Source: Clostridiales bacterium oral taxon 876 str. F0540 (GTDB taxonomy: Bacteria > Bacillota > Clostridia > Clostridiales > Clostridiaceae). Taken from it: a stretch of DNA of 21,960 bases. A program made the position numbers and the translations under genes. The stretch spans positions 1 through 21,960 of the forward strand of contig KE993470.1 in the NCBI GenBank assembly GCA_000466585.1, given 5' to 3'. Under the pieces are notes generated by a model that was given only the letters and a program-made list of their open reading frames with translations, did not search any database and was not told the DNA's origin. Of this stretch, positions 14,045-21,871 are shown in pieces (the stretch's first letter is position 1; the number at the start of each line of letters is the position of its first letter).

Positions 14045-15337
14045 ATGTTACAAACATTTTTTAAACTTAAGGAAAACAATACAACTGTCAAAACTGAAAT
14101 AGTTGCAGGTATAACTACCTTTATGACAATGGCATACATATTAATAGTTAATCCAAGTATATTGTCACAGTCCGGTATGGACTTTGGCGCAGTATTTACT
14201 GCTACTGCAATTGCGACAATAGTTACAACTTTATTTATAGGTATTTATGCAAAACTTCCTTTTGCGGCAGCTCCAGGCATGGGACTTAATGCCTTCTTTG
14301 CTTTTACAGTAGTTAAAGGTATGGGGTACTCCTGGCAGTTTGCTCTGACTGCTGTTCTGCTTGAGGGAATAATATTTATACTGCTTACAGTATTTAATGT
14401 TCGTGAAGCAATAGTGAATTGTATTCCTATTAATATAAAGAGAGCAATATCTGTTGGTATAGGACTTTTCATTGCTTTTCTGGGATTTGATAATGCTAAG
14501 ATTGTAATACACAAGGAAGGAAGCACAATTGTACAGCTTGGAAACTTAGGTGATCCTTTTACTTTGCTTGCAATAATAGGAATTCTTATTACTGCTATTT
14601 TAGTAGCTAAAAAGGTTAAGGGAGCATTCCTTATTGGTATAATAGCGACAACTCTTATAGGAATTCCTATGGGGATAACAAAAATTCCTACAAGCCTTAT
14701 AAGTGCACCACCTTCTTTAAAACCAACATTCATGCATTTTGAATGGAATCATGTATTTAGCTTAGATATGCTTGTAGTTTTATTTACTTTCCTATTTATG
14801 GATATGTTTGATACCATAGGTACTTTAGTAGGGGTTGCTACAAAAGCTAATATGATTGATGAAAAAGGAAATGTGCCAAGGGCAAAACATGCGCTGCTTG
14901 CAGATGCTATCGGAACAACCTTGGGAGCTATACTTGGAACAAGTGCCTTAACAGCTTATGTTGAAAGTGCATCAGGGGTAGCTGAAGGTGGAAGGACCGG
15001 TCTTACTGCAGTTTCAACAGCGGTTATGTTCATAATAGCTTTATTTTTATCACCGCTTTTCTTAATGATACCATCTCCTGCAACAGCTCCGGCTTTAATA
15101 TTAGTAGGACTCTTTATGCTTGAGCCTATAAAGGATATAAATCTTACGGATTTTTCAGAGGCAATACCGGCTTTCATAACTTTAATAATTATGCCTTTGT
15201 CCTACAGCATTGCTGATGGTATTGCATTTGGTATGATATCCTATGTTGTCATTAAGCTTGCTACAGGAAAAATAAAAGATATATCTTTTGCTACGTTTAT
15301 AATAAGTGCATTATTTGTTTTGAAATTTTTTCTATAA
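14045..15337 (+). CDS. NCS2-family purine permease (AzgA/PbuG-like)
   Basis: 430 aa, about 14 hydrophobic segments, full length for the AzgA/PbuG branch of nucleobase:cation symporters. The start at 14045 is chosen over 14012 because GGGAGATGA (14032-14040) precedes it. The family is recognised from VAGITTFMTMAYILIVNPSIL near the N-terminus, AAPGMGLNAFFAFTVV (GMGLNAFF at 78-85), DMFDTIGTLVGV and TSALTAYVESASGVAEGGRTGL. These carry adenine, guanine or hypoxanthine with protons; which one cannot be told from sequence. It is a single-gene unit. A PurBox-like sequence just upstream of the -35 suggests purine control, weakly. Confidence 0.93.
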   Translation: MLQTFFKLKENNTTVKTEIVAGITTFMTMAYILIVNPSILSQSGMDFGAVFTATAIATIVTTLFIGIYAKLPFAAAPGMGLNAFFAFTVVKGMGYSWQFALTAVLLEGIIFILLTVFNVREAIVNCIPINIKRAISVGIGLFIAFLGFDNAKIVIHKEGSTIVQLGNLGDPFTLLAIIGILITAILVAKKVKGAFLIGIIATTLIGIPMGITKIPTSLISAPPSLKPTFMHFEWNHVFSLDMLVVLFTFLFMDMFDTIGTLVGVATKANMIDEKGNVPRAKHALLADAIGTTLGAILGTSALTAYVESASGVAEGGRTGLTAVSTAVMFIIALFLSPLFLMIPSPATAPALILVGLFMLEPIKDINLTDFSEAIPAFITLIIMPLSYSIADGIAFGMISYVVIKLATGKIKDISFATFIISALFVLKFFL

Positions 15338-15345
15338 GATATAAA

Positions 15346-15385
15346 AAATCGCTAAGGCATAGGAAAACAGATGCTTTAGCGATTT
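15346..15385 (+). terminator. Terminator of the NCS2 permease
   Basis: 15-bp stem 15346-15360 with 15371-15385 with a 10-nt loop; the T run is short (TTTATGTTT). Confidence 0.78.
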
Positions 15386-15743
15386 ATGTTTATGATAGAT
15401 TTGCCAAAATAAAATTCTTGTGTTTTGTAATTAAATAGAGTATACTTAATAAGTTGATAAAAAATATTAATTATAGAATAGTTGCAAGTTTTTATTTGCA
15501 AAATTGACTTTGTTTTAAATATTAGAAATATATATAAGTTAGAAACTGACAGGTCCGTGTAAATCATTATTGCCCTTCTTTTCCTTCTAATTTAATTCCT
15601 GATTATTAAAATTCTGTTTATGTTTTGTACTAAATTATACTTCTTATGAGTATACTACTATATTGCAGCGATTCTATAAGAAGACGCAGACTACAGAATT
15701 TACTAAAATTTGAGGTCTATAGGAAATTAGGAGGTAAATAAAA
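15386..15743. other. Intergenic leader region upstream of the 24-codon ORF
   Basis: A 358-nt stretch without a gene. TTGACT near 15503 followed at 17 nt by AATATA could be a promoter, and another lies around TTGTAC (about 15624) with TATACT downstream. An imperfect inverted repeat (TTGCAA-N8-TTGCAA region, about 15481-15501) and ATTCT/AGAAT arms near 15670-15700 could form weak hairpins. I recognise no riboswitch or known ribosomal-protein leader. Confidence 0.4.
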
Positions 15744-15818
15744 ATGAACGAAGAAAGAATATTTGTTATAACAGAAGATGTTATTGAGGAATGTTTGGCT
15801 GAATCTTTAGCTGACTAG
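15744..15818 (+). CDS. 24-codon ORF with strong ribosome binding site, function unknown
   Basis: ATG at 15744, TAG at 15816-15818. The ribosome binding site AGGAGGT (15729-15735) is the full consensus at 8-nt spacing, one of the best in the window. The peptide begins MNEERIFVITEDVIEEC and ends LAESLAD. It is strongly acidic (nine Asp/Glu, one Arg), with one Cys and no TM helix or signal peptide. A hairpin terminator follows 6 nt after the stop, so it looks like a complete short transcription unit rather than an accidental frame. It lies 130 nt upstream of infC and could be a leader peptide or an independent small protein. I do not recognise the family. Confidence 0.6.
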   Translation: MNEERIFVITEDVIEECLAESLAD

Positions 15819-15824
15819 TAGTAT

Positions 15825-15865
15825 AATGCTATCAGTGCTTTAGGTATTGATAGCATTTGTTTTAT
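15825..15865 (+). terminator. Terminator or attenuator between the 24-codon ORF and infC
   Basis: Perfect 10-bp stem 15825-15834 with 15848-15857, 13-nt loop, followed by TGTTTTAT. It would separate the small ORF from infC, or attenuate read-through into it. Confidence 0.75.
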
Positions 15866-15948
15866 AACATAAAATAAAGTTATACATATACTATAATAAT
15901 AAAATAGATTTGTGTTAAAATAAAAGGTAAAATAGTGGAGGTGTTATT

Positions 15949-16452
15949 ATTAATAAAAATGCAAATTTAAACGAAGGAATAAGAGAAAAAGAAATAAGGT
16001 TGGTTTCTGATGAAGGTAGTGAAATAATAAGTACAAGAACAGCGCTGGATATGGCAATTGAGAAGGATATGGACTTAGTTATGATTTCTCCTGGAGCTAA
16101 TCCGCCTGTGTGCAGAATTATGGACTACAATAAATTTCTTTATGAACAATCTAAGAAACAAAAAGAAATGAAGAAGAATCAAAAGATTGTTGATTTAAAA
16201 GAAATAAGATTAAGCCCGACTATCGAAGATCATGATATAGATGTTAAAGCTAGTAATGCAAGAAAGTTTTTAGCTAATGAAGATAAAGTTAAGGTAACTA
16301 TTAGATTTAGAGGAAGACAAAATGCCAACACCAGTGTTGGATATACAGTTATGGAGAATTTTGTTTCTAAAATCGGTGAAGTAGGAGTAGTAGAAAAGCC
16401 TGCAAAACTTGAAGGAAACAACATGATAATGATCATGGCACCTAAGAAGTAG
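15949..16452 (+). CDS. infC: Translation initiation factor IF-3, with an AUU start codon
   Basis: 167 aa when started at ATT 15949, five bases after GGAGGTG (15937-15943). No ATG, GTG or TTG lies near that site. The first conventional start (TTG at 16000) would delete 17 residues, INKNANLNEGIREKEIR, that match the conserved IF-3 N-terminus. A rare AUU start is the classic infC autoregulation device: IF-3 discriminates against it. The N domain includes DLVMISPGANPPVCRIMDYNKFLYEQ (43-68), followed by a lysine-rich linker helix and a C domain with KEIRLSPTIEDHDIDVK and VTIRFRGRQNAN. IF-3 binds the 30S subunit, blocks 50S joining and checks initiator tRNA. The usual partners rpmI and rplT are absent; a terminator follows directly. 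Confidence 0.93.
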   Translation: MNKNANLNEGIREKEIRLVSDEGSEIISTRTALDMAIEKDMDLVMISPGANPPVCRIMDYNKFLYEQSKKQKEMKKNQKIVDLKEIRLSPTIEDHDIDVKASNARKFLANEDKVKVTIRFRGRQNANTSVGYTVMENFVSKIGEVGVVEKPAKLEGNNMIMIMAPKK

Positions 16453-16516
16453 GACGATAATTGTCTAAATCTTAGATAAGCTTATTTGGAAATTAAAATG
16501 CATACGGCATAGATAT

Positions 16517-16560
16517 AAAGAGGAGCAGTTAGCAAATTTAAAGCTAGCTGCTCCTCTTTG
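16517..16560. terminator. Bidirectional terminator between infC and the hydrolase
   Basis: 17-bp stem 16517-16533 with 16543-16559 containing one G-U pair, 9-nt loop, A3/T3 flanks. The right arm abuts the hydrolase stop codon (16561). Confidence 0.9.
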
Positions 16561-17301
16561 TTATTTAGAAACCTCATTTAATAAACTGACTGTGTATTCC
16601 ACCGCTATGCTCTGCTGCTGAGCAGAAGGAATCTTAGCTTCATTATCGCCTTTTTGAAAACCATAATTACCGAACTGAGCATGATTACCACCCTCGATTG
16701 CTTTGAATTCAGCATCTTTAGGAACTATAGCTTTTGCTCCGGTAACTTTAGAAATGTCTGCGCAGCCATCTTCACTTCCCCATAATGATAAAACCTTTAG
16801 AGTATCTTTAGACATATCATCTTTTGCTTGAGGATAAGCTGCAAACATAACAAGTCCTTTTATTTCATCAGTATGCTTTTTAGCAAAGCTTGCTGCCATC
16901 ACACCCCCTAAGGAATGTCCACCTATAACCCAATTTTTAATTTCAGGGTATGCCTTTATTACCTCCTGTGCTTTATTGCCATTTAGTACTGCAAGGTTCA
17001 AAGGCATTGGTACTATTATAACCTTATAGCCCTGAGCTGCTATCTTGCTGCATATAGGAGCATATGCTTCAGGCGCTACCTTGCCGCCCGGGTAAAATAT
17101 AAAGCCTGTTTCAGTATTCTTATCCTTTGGTGTAAATGTTATAAATTTATCGTTTGATACCTCGATACTATTATTGCTGCTAAAAGCCATTACAGCATCT
17201 TCAGTAGGACGTGAATAACTGCTTACCCAAAAGATAGCGTAAATAACTAATGCAGCAATAAGTAGAAGGGGGGTAAATCTTAATAATCTTCTTTTCTTCA
17301 T
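16561..17301 (-). CDS. Membrane-anchored or secreted alpha/beta hydrolase
   Basis: 246 aa. Basic N-terminus (MKKRRLLR) and one hydrophobic helix at about 10-27 with no obvious signal-peptidase site, so it is probably an anchored extracytoplasmic enzyme. The catalytic triad is visible: Ser130 in the elbow GGHSLGG, Asp178 in LWGSEDG and His207 in EGGNHAQFG. FIFYPGGKV (68-76) supplies the oxyanion hole. It belongs to the small alpha/beta hydrolase group (Abhydrolase_5-like) of esterases and carboxylesterases of unknown substrate. AGGGGAGA lies 9 nt before the ATG. It is single-gene, convergent with infC. Confidence 0.87.
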   Translation of the reverse strand: MKKRRLLRFTPLLLIAALVIYAIFWVSSYSRPTEDAVMAFSSNNSIEVSNDKFITFTPKDKNTETGFIFYPGGKVAPEAYAPICSKIAAQGYKVIIVPMPLNLAVLNGNKAQEVIKAYPEIKNWVIGGHSLGGVMAASFAKKHTDEIKGLVMFAAYPQAKDDMSKDTLKVLSLWGSEDGCADISKVTGAKAIVPKDAEFKAIEGGNHAQFGNYGFQKGDNEAKIPSAQQQSIAVEYTVSLLNEVSK

Positions 17302-17414
17302 ACATGAATCTCCCCTAAAAAATAATATGAAATGAACAATATCACTTTAAGGATACATTACATTTCATATTAATTATATTATATATTTAATTAGAGGGCT
17401 ATAGTAACAAAGTT

Positions 17415-17774
17415 CTAAAAGGATACAGAAAATTTATTTGAAGACAGCATTATTTTTTCTAAAAATGCTGAAGTGTTTTCACTCTCTAGATATTCTTCAA
17501 GGGTATTATGCTTTTTAGATTCATTTATCTCTGAATCTGTTTTTACTATAAGTCTGGAAAAATCCACTTTTGTTCTGTAGAGATCCTCTATATGGGATAG
17601 GTATCTTTCTCCTAAGGTTTCTTTTATATAGTGATTTGGAACTGTAATTACTATGTTTTCATCTTCGATAAAGGCATTCTCTGTAAAGAATAACCAGGCT
17701 TTATATATAACTTCATTGTATTCTTCCTTAAGTAAGTCACAAATATTTTTACTTATTACTGTTAAGTTTTTCAT
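17415..17774 (-). CDS. Stand-alone DnaA domain I (DnaA_N)-like protein
   Basis: 119 aa; AAGGAGGA lies 7 nt before the ATG. Residues about 5-78 match the N-terminal domain of DnaA: the helical start ICDLLKEEYNEVIYKAW with the conserved Trp27, the strand IVITVPN (41-47) and the helix HYIKETLGERYLSHIEDLY (48-66), compared with LTITAPNEFARDWLESRYLHLI remembered from B. subtilis DnaA in two separate blocks. The AAA+ and DNA-binding domains are absent. Residues 79-119 are polar and unlike DnaA. DnaA domain I mediates self-association and binds helicase or regulators such as SirA, so a free copy could modulate replication initiation; that is inference. It is monocistronic and lies far from any visible origin features. 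Confidence 0.72.
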   Translation of the reverse strand: MKNLTVISKNICDLLKEEYNEVIYKAWLFFTENAFIEDENIVITVPNHYIKETLGERYLSHIEDLYRTKVDFSRLIVKTDSEINESKKHNTLEEYLESENTSAFLEKIMLSSNKFSVSF

Positions 17775-17841
17775 ATCAGAATCCTCCTTTTTATTTTGTT
17801 TATATGAAAATTATAAAATGTCGCAGTTTGGTATATTTTGA

Positions 17842-18071
17842 TGAAATATGCAAATACAAATTATGCATCCTTCATAATATATATTATATGTCGAGGTAAT
17901 ATGCATCGTCAATAATAAAAATGAAATTTTAAAAAAATAAATTGCAAAATTTATATGAATATAATGGACGAATTGTAAAGAGTTCGATGAAAATAAATAT
18001 TTTACTCAAAAAGAACTGACAAGGTGCAGGAATACTAATAAACACTTTCAACAATATATTATATGTCTCAG
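17842..18071. other. Intergenic region upstream of the ABC exporter operon
   Basis: AT-rich, with three ATGCAT/ATGCAA-type motifs (about 17848-17902), an A/T palindrome (ATAATATATATTAT, 17875-17888), and no ORF with a ribosome binding site. It carries the start region for the minus-strand DnaA_N-like gene and ends at the exporter promoter. Confidence 0.45.
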
Positions 18072-18100
18072 TTAATTCAAATAATTAATTGTGCTATAAT
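18072..18100 (+). promoter_or_regulatory. Promoter of the ABC exporter operon
   Basis: TTAATT at 18072-18077, a 17-nt spacer, and TGCTATAAT (18092-18100), a perfect extended -10. The start codon is 45 nt downstream. Confidence 0.65.
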
Positions 18101-18144
18101 AATTATATTAGTTGCAAAGACAAGTATTTAAGGGGATGACTTAT

Positions 18145-19881
18145 ATGAAGCCTTATAACAAGTATATACAAAAATATTGGAAGCTTTTCATGCTTGCGCT
18201 ATGTTTTTTAATGGTAGAAGCAATTTGTGACTTGCTGCAGCCAACGATAATGTCAAAAATAATAGATAAGGGTGTAGCACACGGTAATATGAATTATGTA
18301 CTTTCTTATGGTGGACTGATGCTTCTAATAACTGGGATAGGTGCCATTGGTGCTGTAATAAGAAATATTGTTTCAAGCAATGTATCACAAAGTTTTGGAG
18401 CGGATTTAAGATCTGACCTCTACAAGAAAGTTCAGAGTTTTTCCTTTGAGAATATAGACAAGCTACAGCCTGCTTCTTTAATTACAAGACTTACAAACGA
18501 TGTTACACAGGTCCAAGGTTTTGTTCATGGAACTATGAGAATTTTTGTAAAGGCTCCAATAGTATGTATTGGAAGTCTTATTATGGCATATATATTAAAT
18601 CCTAAGATGGCTATTATTCTGCTTATAGTAGTACCTGTAGTAGGATTAATAATATACTTGAGCATGAAAACGGGATATCCATATTTTGTGAAGGTTCAAA
18701 AGGCGTTAGACAAAGTAAATAGTGTTATGAGAGAGTACCTTTCAGGTGTAAGAGTTGTTAAAGCTTTTAATAGGTTTAATTATGAAACTAAGCGTTTTAA
18801 CGAGGCAAATGAAGGGTTAGCTTTCCAAAATATCAAAGCTATGAGAGTTATGGCCATGTTTAATCCGGGTATAACCTTTACTGTAAATATGGGTATAGTA
18901 GTAGTGCTTTGGCTAGGAGGTTTAAGGGTTAGCCAAGGTCAGATAAAAGTTGGGCAAATAATTGCATTTACCAATTATATGACACAAATATTATTTTCAC
19001 TAATGATGATTTCCAATGTATTTATGATGTTCATTAGAGCTAGAGCTTCAGCTGAAAGAATCGGAGAAGTATTTTTAGAGGAAAACAACCTTATATTCAT
19101 GGAAAATAATATGGAATGTTCTGCAATAAAAGGAAGAGTAGATTTTGAGGATGTAAGCTTTTCTTATAGCAATTCAAGCGAGCCGGTGCTTAGAAATATA
19201 AGTCTAAGTTTCTTAGAGGGAGAAACAGTTGGAATAATAGGGTCTACAGGTGCCGGAAAGAGTACATTGGTAAATTTAATTCCAAGATTTTATAACAGCA
19301 GTCAAGGAAGAATTCTAGTAGATGGAATTGATGTGAAAAAATATAGTTTAAATGGGCTTAGAGAAAAGATAGCTATAGTTCCTCAAAAAAGCATTCTTTT
19401 TACCGGCAGCCTAACGGATAATATAAGATGGGGAAAAGAAGATGCCTCACTTGAAGAGATTATAGAGGCTGCAAGGGTTTCTGAAGCACACAGTTTTATA
19501 AAAAACCTGCCGGAGGAATACAATACTCAACTGGGTCAAGGTGGTGTTAATCTATCTGGCGGACAAAAGCAGCGTGTATCTATAGCAAGAGCTTTGATTA
19601 AAAAACCGGAAATACTTATACTTGATGATAGTACAAGTGCGGTAGATGTTACCACAGAAGCTAAAATTAGAGAAGCCTTAAAGGAATACTCAGAAAATCT
19701 TACAACGATAATAATAGCTCAAAGAATAACTTCAGTAATGGGAGCGGACAAGATAGTAGTTCTAGATAATGGAAGCATAGCAGGAATTGGAACCCACGAA
19801 AAGCTTATGGAAAGCTGTAAAGTTTATCAGGATATATTTCGTTCTCAAATAGGCAAGGAGTTGATGCAAAATGGAAAATAG
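18145..19881 (+). CDS. ABC exporter half-transporter, degenerate-site subunit (TM287/BmrC-like)
   Basis: 578 aa: six-TM exporter domain (about 1-310) then an NBD. The start is taken at 18145, behind AGGGGATGA (18131-18139); the frame extends to a TTG at 18112 with no good site. Walker A GSTGAGKST (366-374) and signature LSGGQ (470-474) are canonical. Walker B is LILDDST, with Asp495 in place of the catalytic Glu, and the H-loop is AQR with Gln526 in place of His. These are the degenerate-site substitutions of heterodimeric multidrug or lipid exporters such as TM287/TM288. The gene overlaps the next by 11 bp, so translation is coupled. Confidence 0.93.
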   Translation: MKPYNKYIQKYWKLFMLALCFLMVEAICDLLQPTIMSKIIDKGVAHGNMNYVLSYGGLMLLITGIGAIGAVIRNIVSSNVSQSFGADLRSDLYKKVQSFSFENIDKLQPASLITRLTNDVTQVQGFVHGTMRIFVKAPIVCIGSLIMAYILNPKMAIILLIVVPVVGLIIYLSMKTGYPYFVKVQKALDKVNSVMREYLSGVRVVKAFNRFNYETKRFNEANEGLAFQNIKAMRVMAMFNPGITFTVNMGIVVVLWLGGLRVSQGQIKVGQIIAFTNYMTQILFSLMMISNVFMMFIRARASAERIGEVFLEENNLIFMENNMECSAIKGRVDFEDVSFSYSNSSEPVLRNISLSFLEGETVGIIGSTGAGKSTLVNLIPRFYNSSQGRILVDGIDVKKYSLNGLREKIAIVPQKSILFTGSLTDNIRWGKEDASLEEIIEAARVSEAHSFIKNLPEEYNTQLGQGGVNLSGGQKQRVSIARALIKKPEILILDDSTSAVDVTTEAKIREALKEYSENLTTIIIAQRITSVMGADKIVVLDNGSIAGIGTHEKLMESCKVYQDIFRSQIGKELMQNGK

Positions 19882-21706
19882 AAGATTTGGTCCTGGCGGA
19901 GGAAGAACTCCAGGCGGAATGGGAAGGTTTGCTCCTATTGTAAAGCCAAAAGATCTTAAAGGCACACTTCTAAGACTGTGGAAATACTTTGGAAAAGAAC
20001 GAGGAATGTTTACTGTTATATTTATGCTTTTGTTTATAAGTACTTTAATAGGACTTACAGTGCCTTATCTCATAGGTAAAGCAGTAGATGCAATGTCAAT
20101 AGAGAAAACAGGTATTGATTTTACAAGCTTGAAAATCGTTGTGATAACGCTTATTATAGCCTATATTACAGATTCATTTATTAATCTTCTTCAAGGATTT
20201 CTTATGGCAGGAGTATCTCAGAGAATAGTTAAAAATCTTAGAAGTACATTGTTTGAAAAGCTTCAAAAGCTTCCTGTATCATTTTTTGATACCAGAACTC
20301 ATGGCGATTTGATGAGCAGATTATCAAATGATATTGATAATGTAAGTTCAACTATTTCTCAATCAACCACACAGCTTATGTCTAATGTAATTATGATAAC
20401 AGGCTCGCTTGTTATGATGATTATAAGAAGCCCGCTCTTAACTTTAGCAAGTATAATAACTATACCAATGGTTTTTGGACTGACAAAGACTATTGCTAAA
20501 AAAACAAAACCCTTGTTTAAGGAGCAGCAGGTTGCTTTAGGAAAGTTAAACGGACAAATTGAAGAAACTATTTCAGGTATTCAAGTTGTTAAAGCTTTTA
20601 ATCATGAAGAAAAGGTTATAGAAGAATTTGAGGAGACAAACAGTGCTCTTCGCAAGGTTGGGATAAGAGCACAAATTTTATCAGGTTATATTATGCCCTT
20701 AATGAATGTAATAAACAATATAGGATTTGCTGCAGTGGCTGCCGTAGGAGGTGCTCTAGCTGTAAGGAATATGATTACCATAGGGGTAATTGCAAGCTTT
20801 TTAAGCTACTCCAGACAGTTTTCAAGACCATTAAATGAAGTTGCAAGCATATTTAATACACTTCAATCTGCAATAGCCGGTGCTGAAAGAGTATTTGAAA
20901 TACTTGATGAGAAAGAAGAAGATAAGGATGTAGAAGGCGCAGAAGTGATGGATAAGCCTAAGGGGCACGTTGTGTTTAATAATGTTGATTTTGGATACAG
21001 GGAAGATGTACCAATACTTAAGAATATAAATTTTGAGGCAAAACAAGGAAGCAACATTGCCTTAGTAGGTCCAACAGGAGCAGGAAAAACAACTATAGTA
21101 AACCTCTTAACAAGATTTTATGATGTCACATCCGGAAGTATATTAATTGATGGACAAGATATTAGAAACTATACAAGAGATAGCTTGAGAAGATGTTTTG
21201 GTATAGTTCTTCAGGATACCTACTTATTTTCAGGAACAGTAAGAGAAAATATAAAATATGGAAGACTTGAGGCAACAGACGGGGATATGATCAGAGCTGC
21301 TGAAATGGCTAATGCTCATAAGTTCATTAAGCGTCTTCCAAATGGCTATGATACTTTGCTTACCGAAAGCGGAAGTAATCTCAGCCAAGGACAAAGACAG
21401 CTTTTAGCTATTGCCAGGGCAATACTTTGTGATCCGCCAATACTAATACTTGATGAAGCTACAAGCAGCGTAGATACTCGTACAGAGCTTCACATACAGG
21501 AAGCGATGCTTAAACTTATGGATGGGAGAACAAGTTTCATCATAGCTCACAGGTTAAGTACTATTCGTGATGCTGATACTATTATGGTAATTGATAATGG
21601 ACAAATACTTGAAAGAGGAAACCATGAAGAGCTCATAGCAAGTCAAGGTAAATATCATGATATGTACTTCAGTCAATTTAAAAATTTAGGCGTTGAAGAG
21701 ATTTAA
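19871..21706 (+). CDS. ABC exporter half-transporter, catalytic-site subunit (TM288/BmrD-like)
   Basis: 611 aa. The glycine-rich N-terminus (FGPGGGRTPGGMGRF) precedes six TM helices and an NBD. Walker A GPTGAGKTT (400-408), Walker B LILDEATSS with catalytic Glu529 and H-loop AHR (His560) are intact, while the signature is LSQGQ (504-508). Paired with the upstream subunit, all defects fall in one composite ATP site and the other is canonical, as in TM287/TM288, LmrCD and BmrCD. These export drugs, peptides or lipids across the membrane; the substrate is unknown here. The ATG lies inside the upstream gene (11-bp overlap), with AAGGAG 11 nt before it. No MarR or other regulator adjoins the operon in this window. 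Confidence 0.93.
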   Translation: MENRRFGPGGGRTPGGMGRFAPIVKPKDLKGTLLRLWKYFGKERGMFTVIFMLLFISTLIGLTVPYLIGKAVDAMSIEKTGIDFTSLKIVVITLIIAYITDSFINLLQGFLMAGVSQRIVKNLRSTLFEKLQKLPVSFFDTRTHGDLMSRLSNDIDNVSSTISQSTTQLMSNVIMITGSLVMMIIRSPLLTLASIITIPMVFGLTKTIAKKTKPLFKEQQVALGKLNGQIEETISGIQVVKAFNHEEKVIEEFEETNSALRKVGIRAQILSGYIMPLMNVINNIGFAAVAAVGGALAVRNMITIGVIASFLSYSRQFSRPLNEVASIFNTLQSAIAGAERVFEILDEKEEDKDVEGAEVMDKPKGHVVFNNVDFGYREDVPILKNINFEAKQGSNIALVGPTGAGKTTIVNLLTRFYDVTSGSILIDGQDIRNYTRDSLRRCFGIVLQDTYLFSGTVRENIKYGRLEATDGDMIRAAEMANAHKFIKRLPNGYDTLLTESGSNLSQGQRQLLAIARAILCDPPILILDEATSSVDTRTELHIQEAMLKLMDGRTSFIIAHRLSTIRDADTIMVIDNGQILERGNHEELIASQGKYHDMYFSQFKNLGVEEI

Positions 21707-21802
21707 TATATTGTTAAAATATTGTTGAACAAGTAGACATGACTTTTTTAAAAAGATTTTATATAATATTAATCTAAACTATATATTTTAAATTAATAAA
21801 TT

Positions 21803-21871
21803 GCTATTTGAGTGATCAGAAATTCTGCTCTAATGCAGGATTATCAGAAATTCAAATAGCTGATTTATTTT
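21803..21871 (+). terminator. Possible imperfect terminator after the exporter operon
   Basis: Outer stem of 9 bp (21803-21811 with 21852-21860) enclosing a smaller CTGC/GCAG hairpin, followed by TGATTTATTTT. ATCAGAAATTC occurs twice inside it (21815-21825 and 21843-21853). Confidence 0.4.

Noticed and set aside
14245..14733. 162-aa minus-strand frame inside the NCS2 permease
   Set aside because: It lies opposite a highly conserved membrane transporter; its hydrophobicity mirrors the sense strand and it lacks a ribosome binding site.
15386..15743. L20-type ribosomal leader RNA ahead of infC
   Set aside because: No L20-binding fold could be recognised, rplT is not in this operon, and a small ORF with its own terminator lies between.
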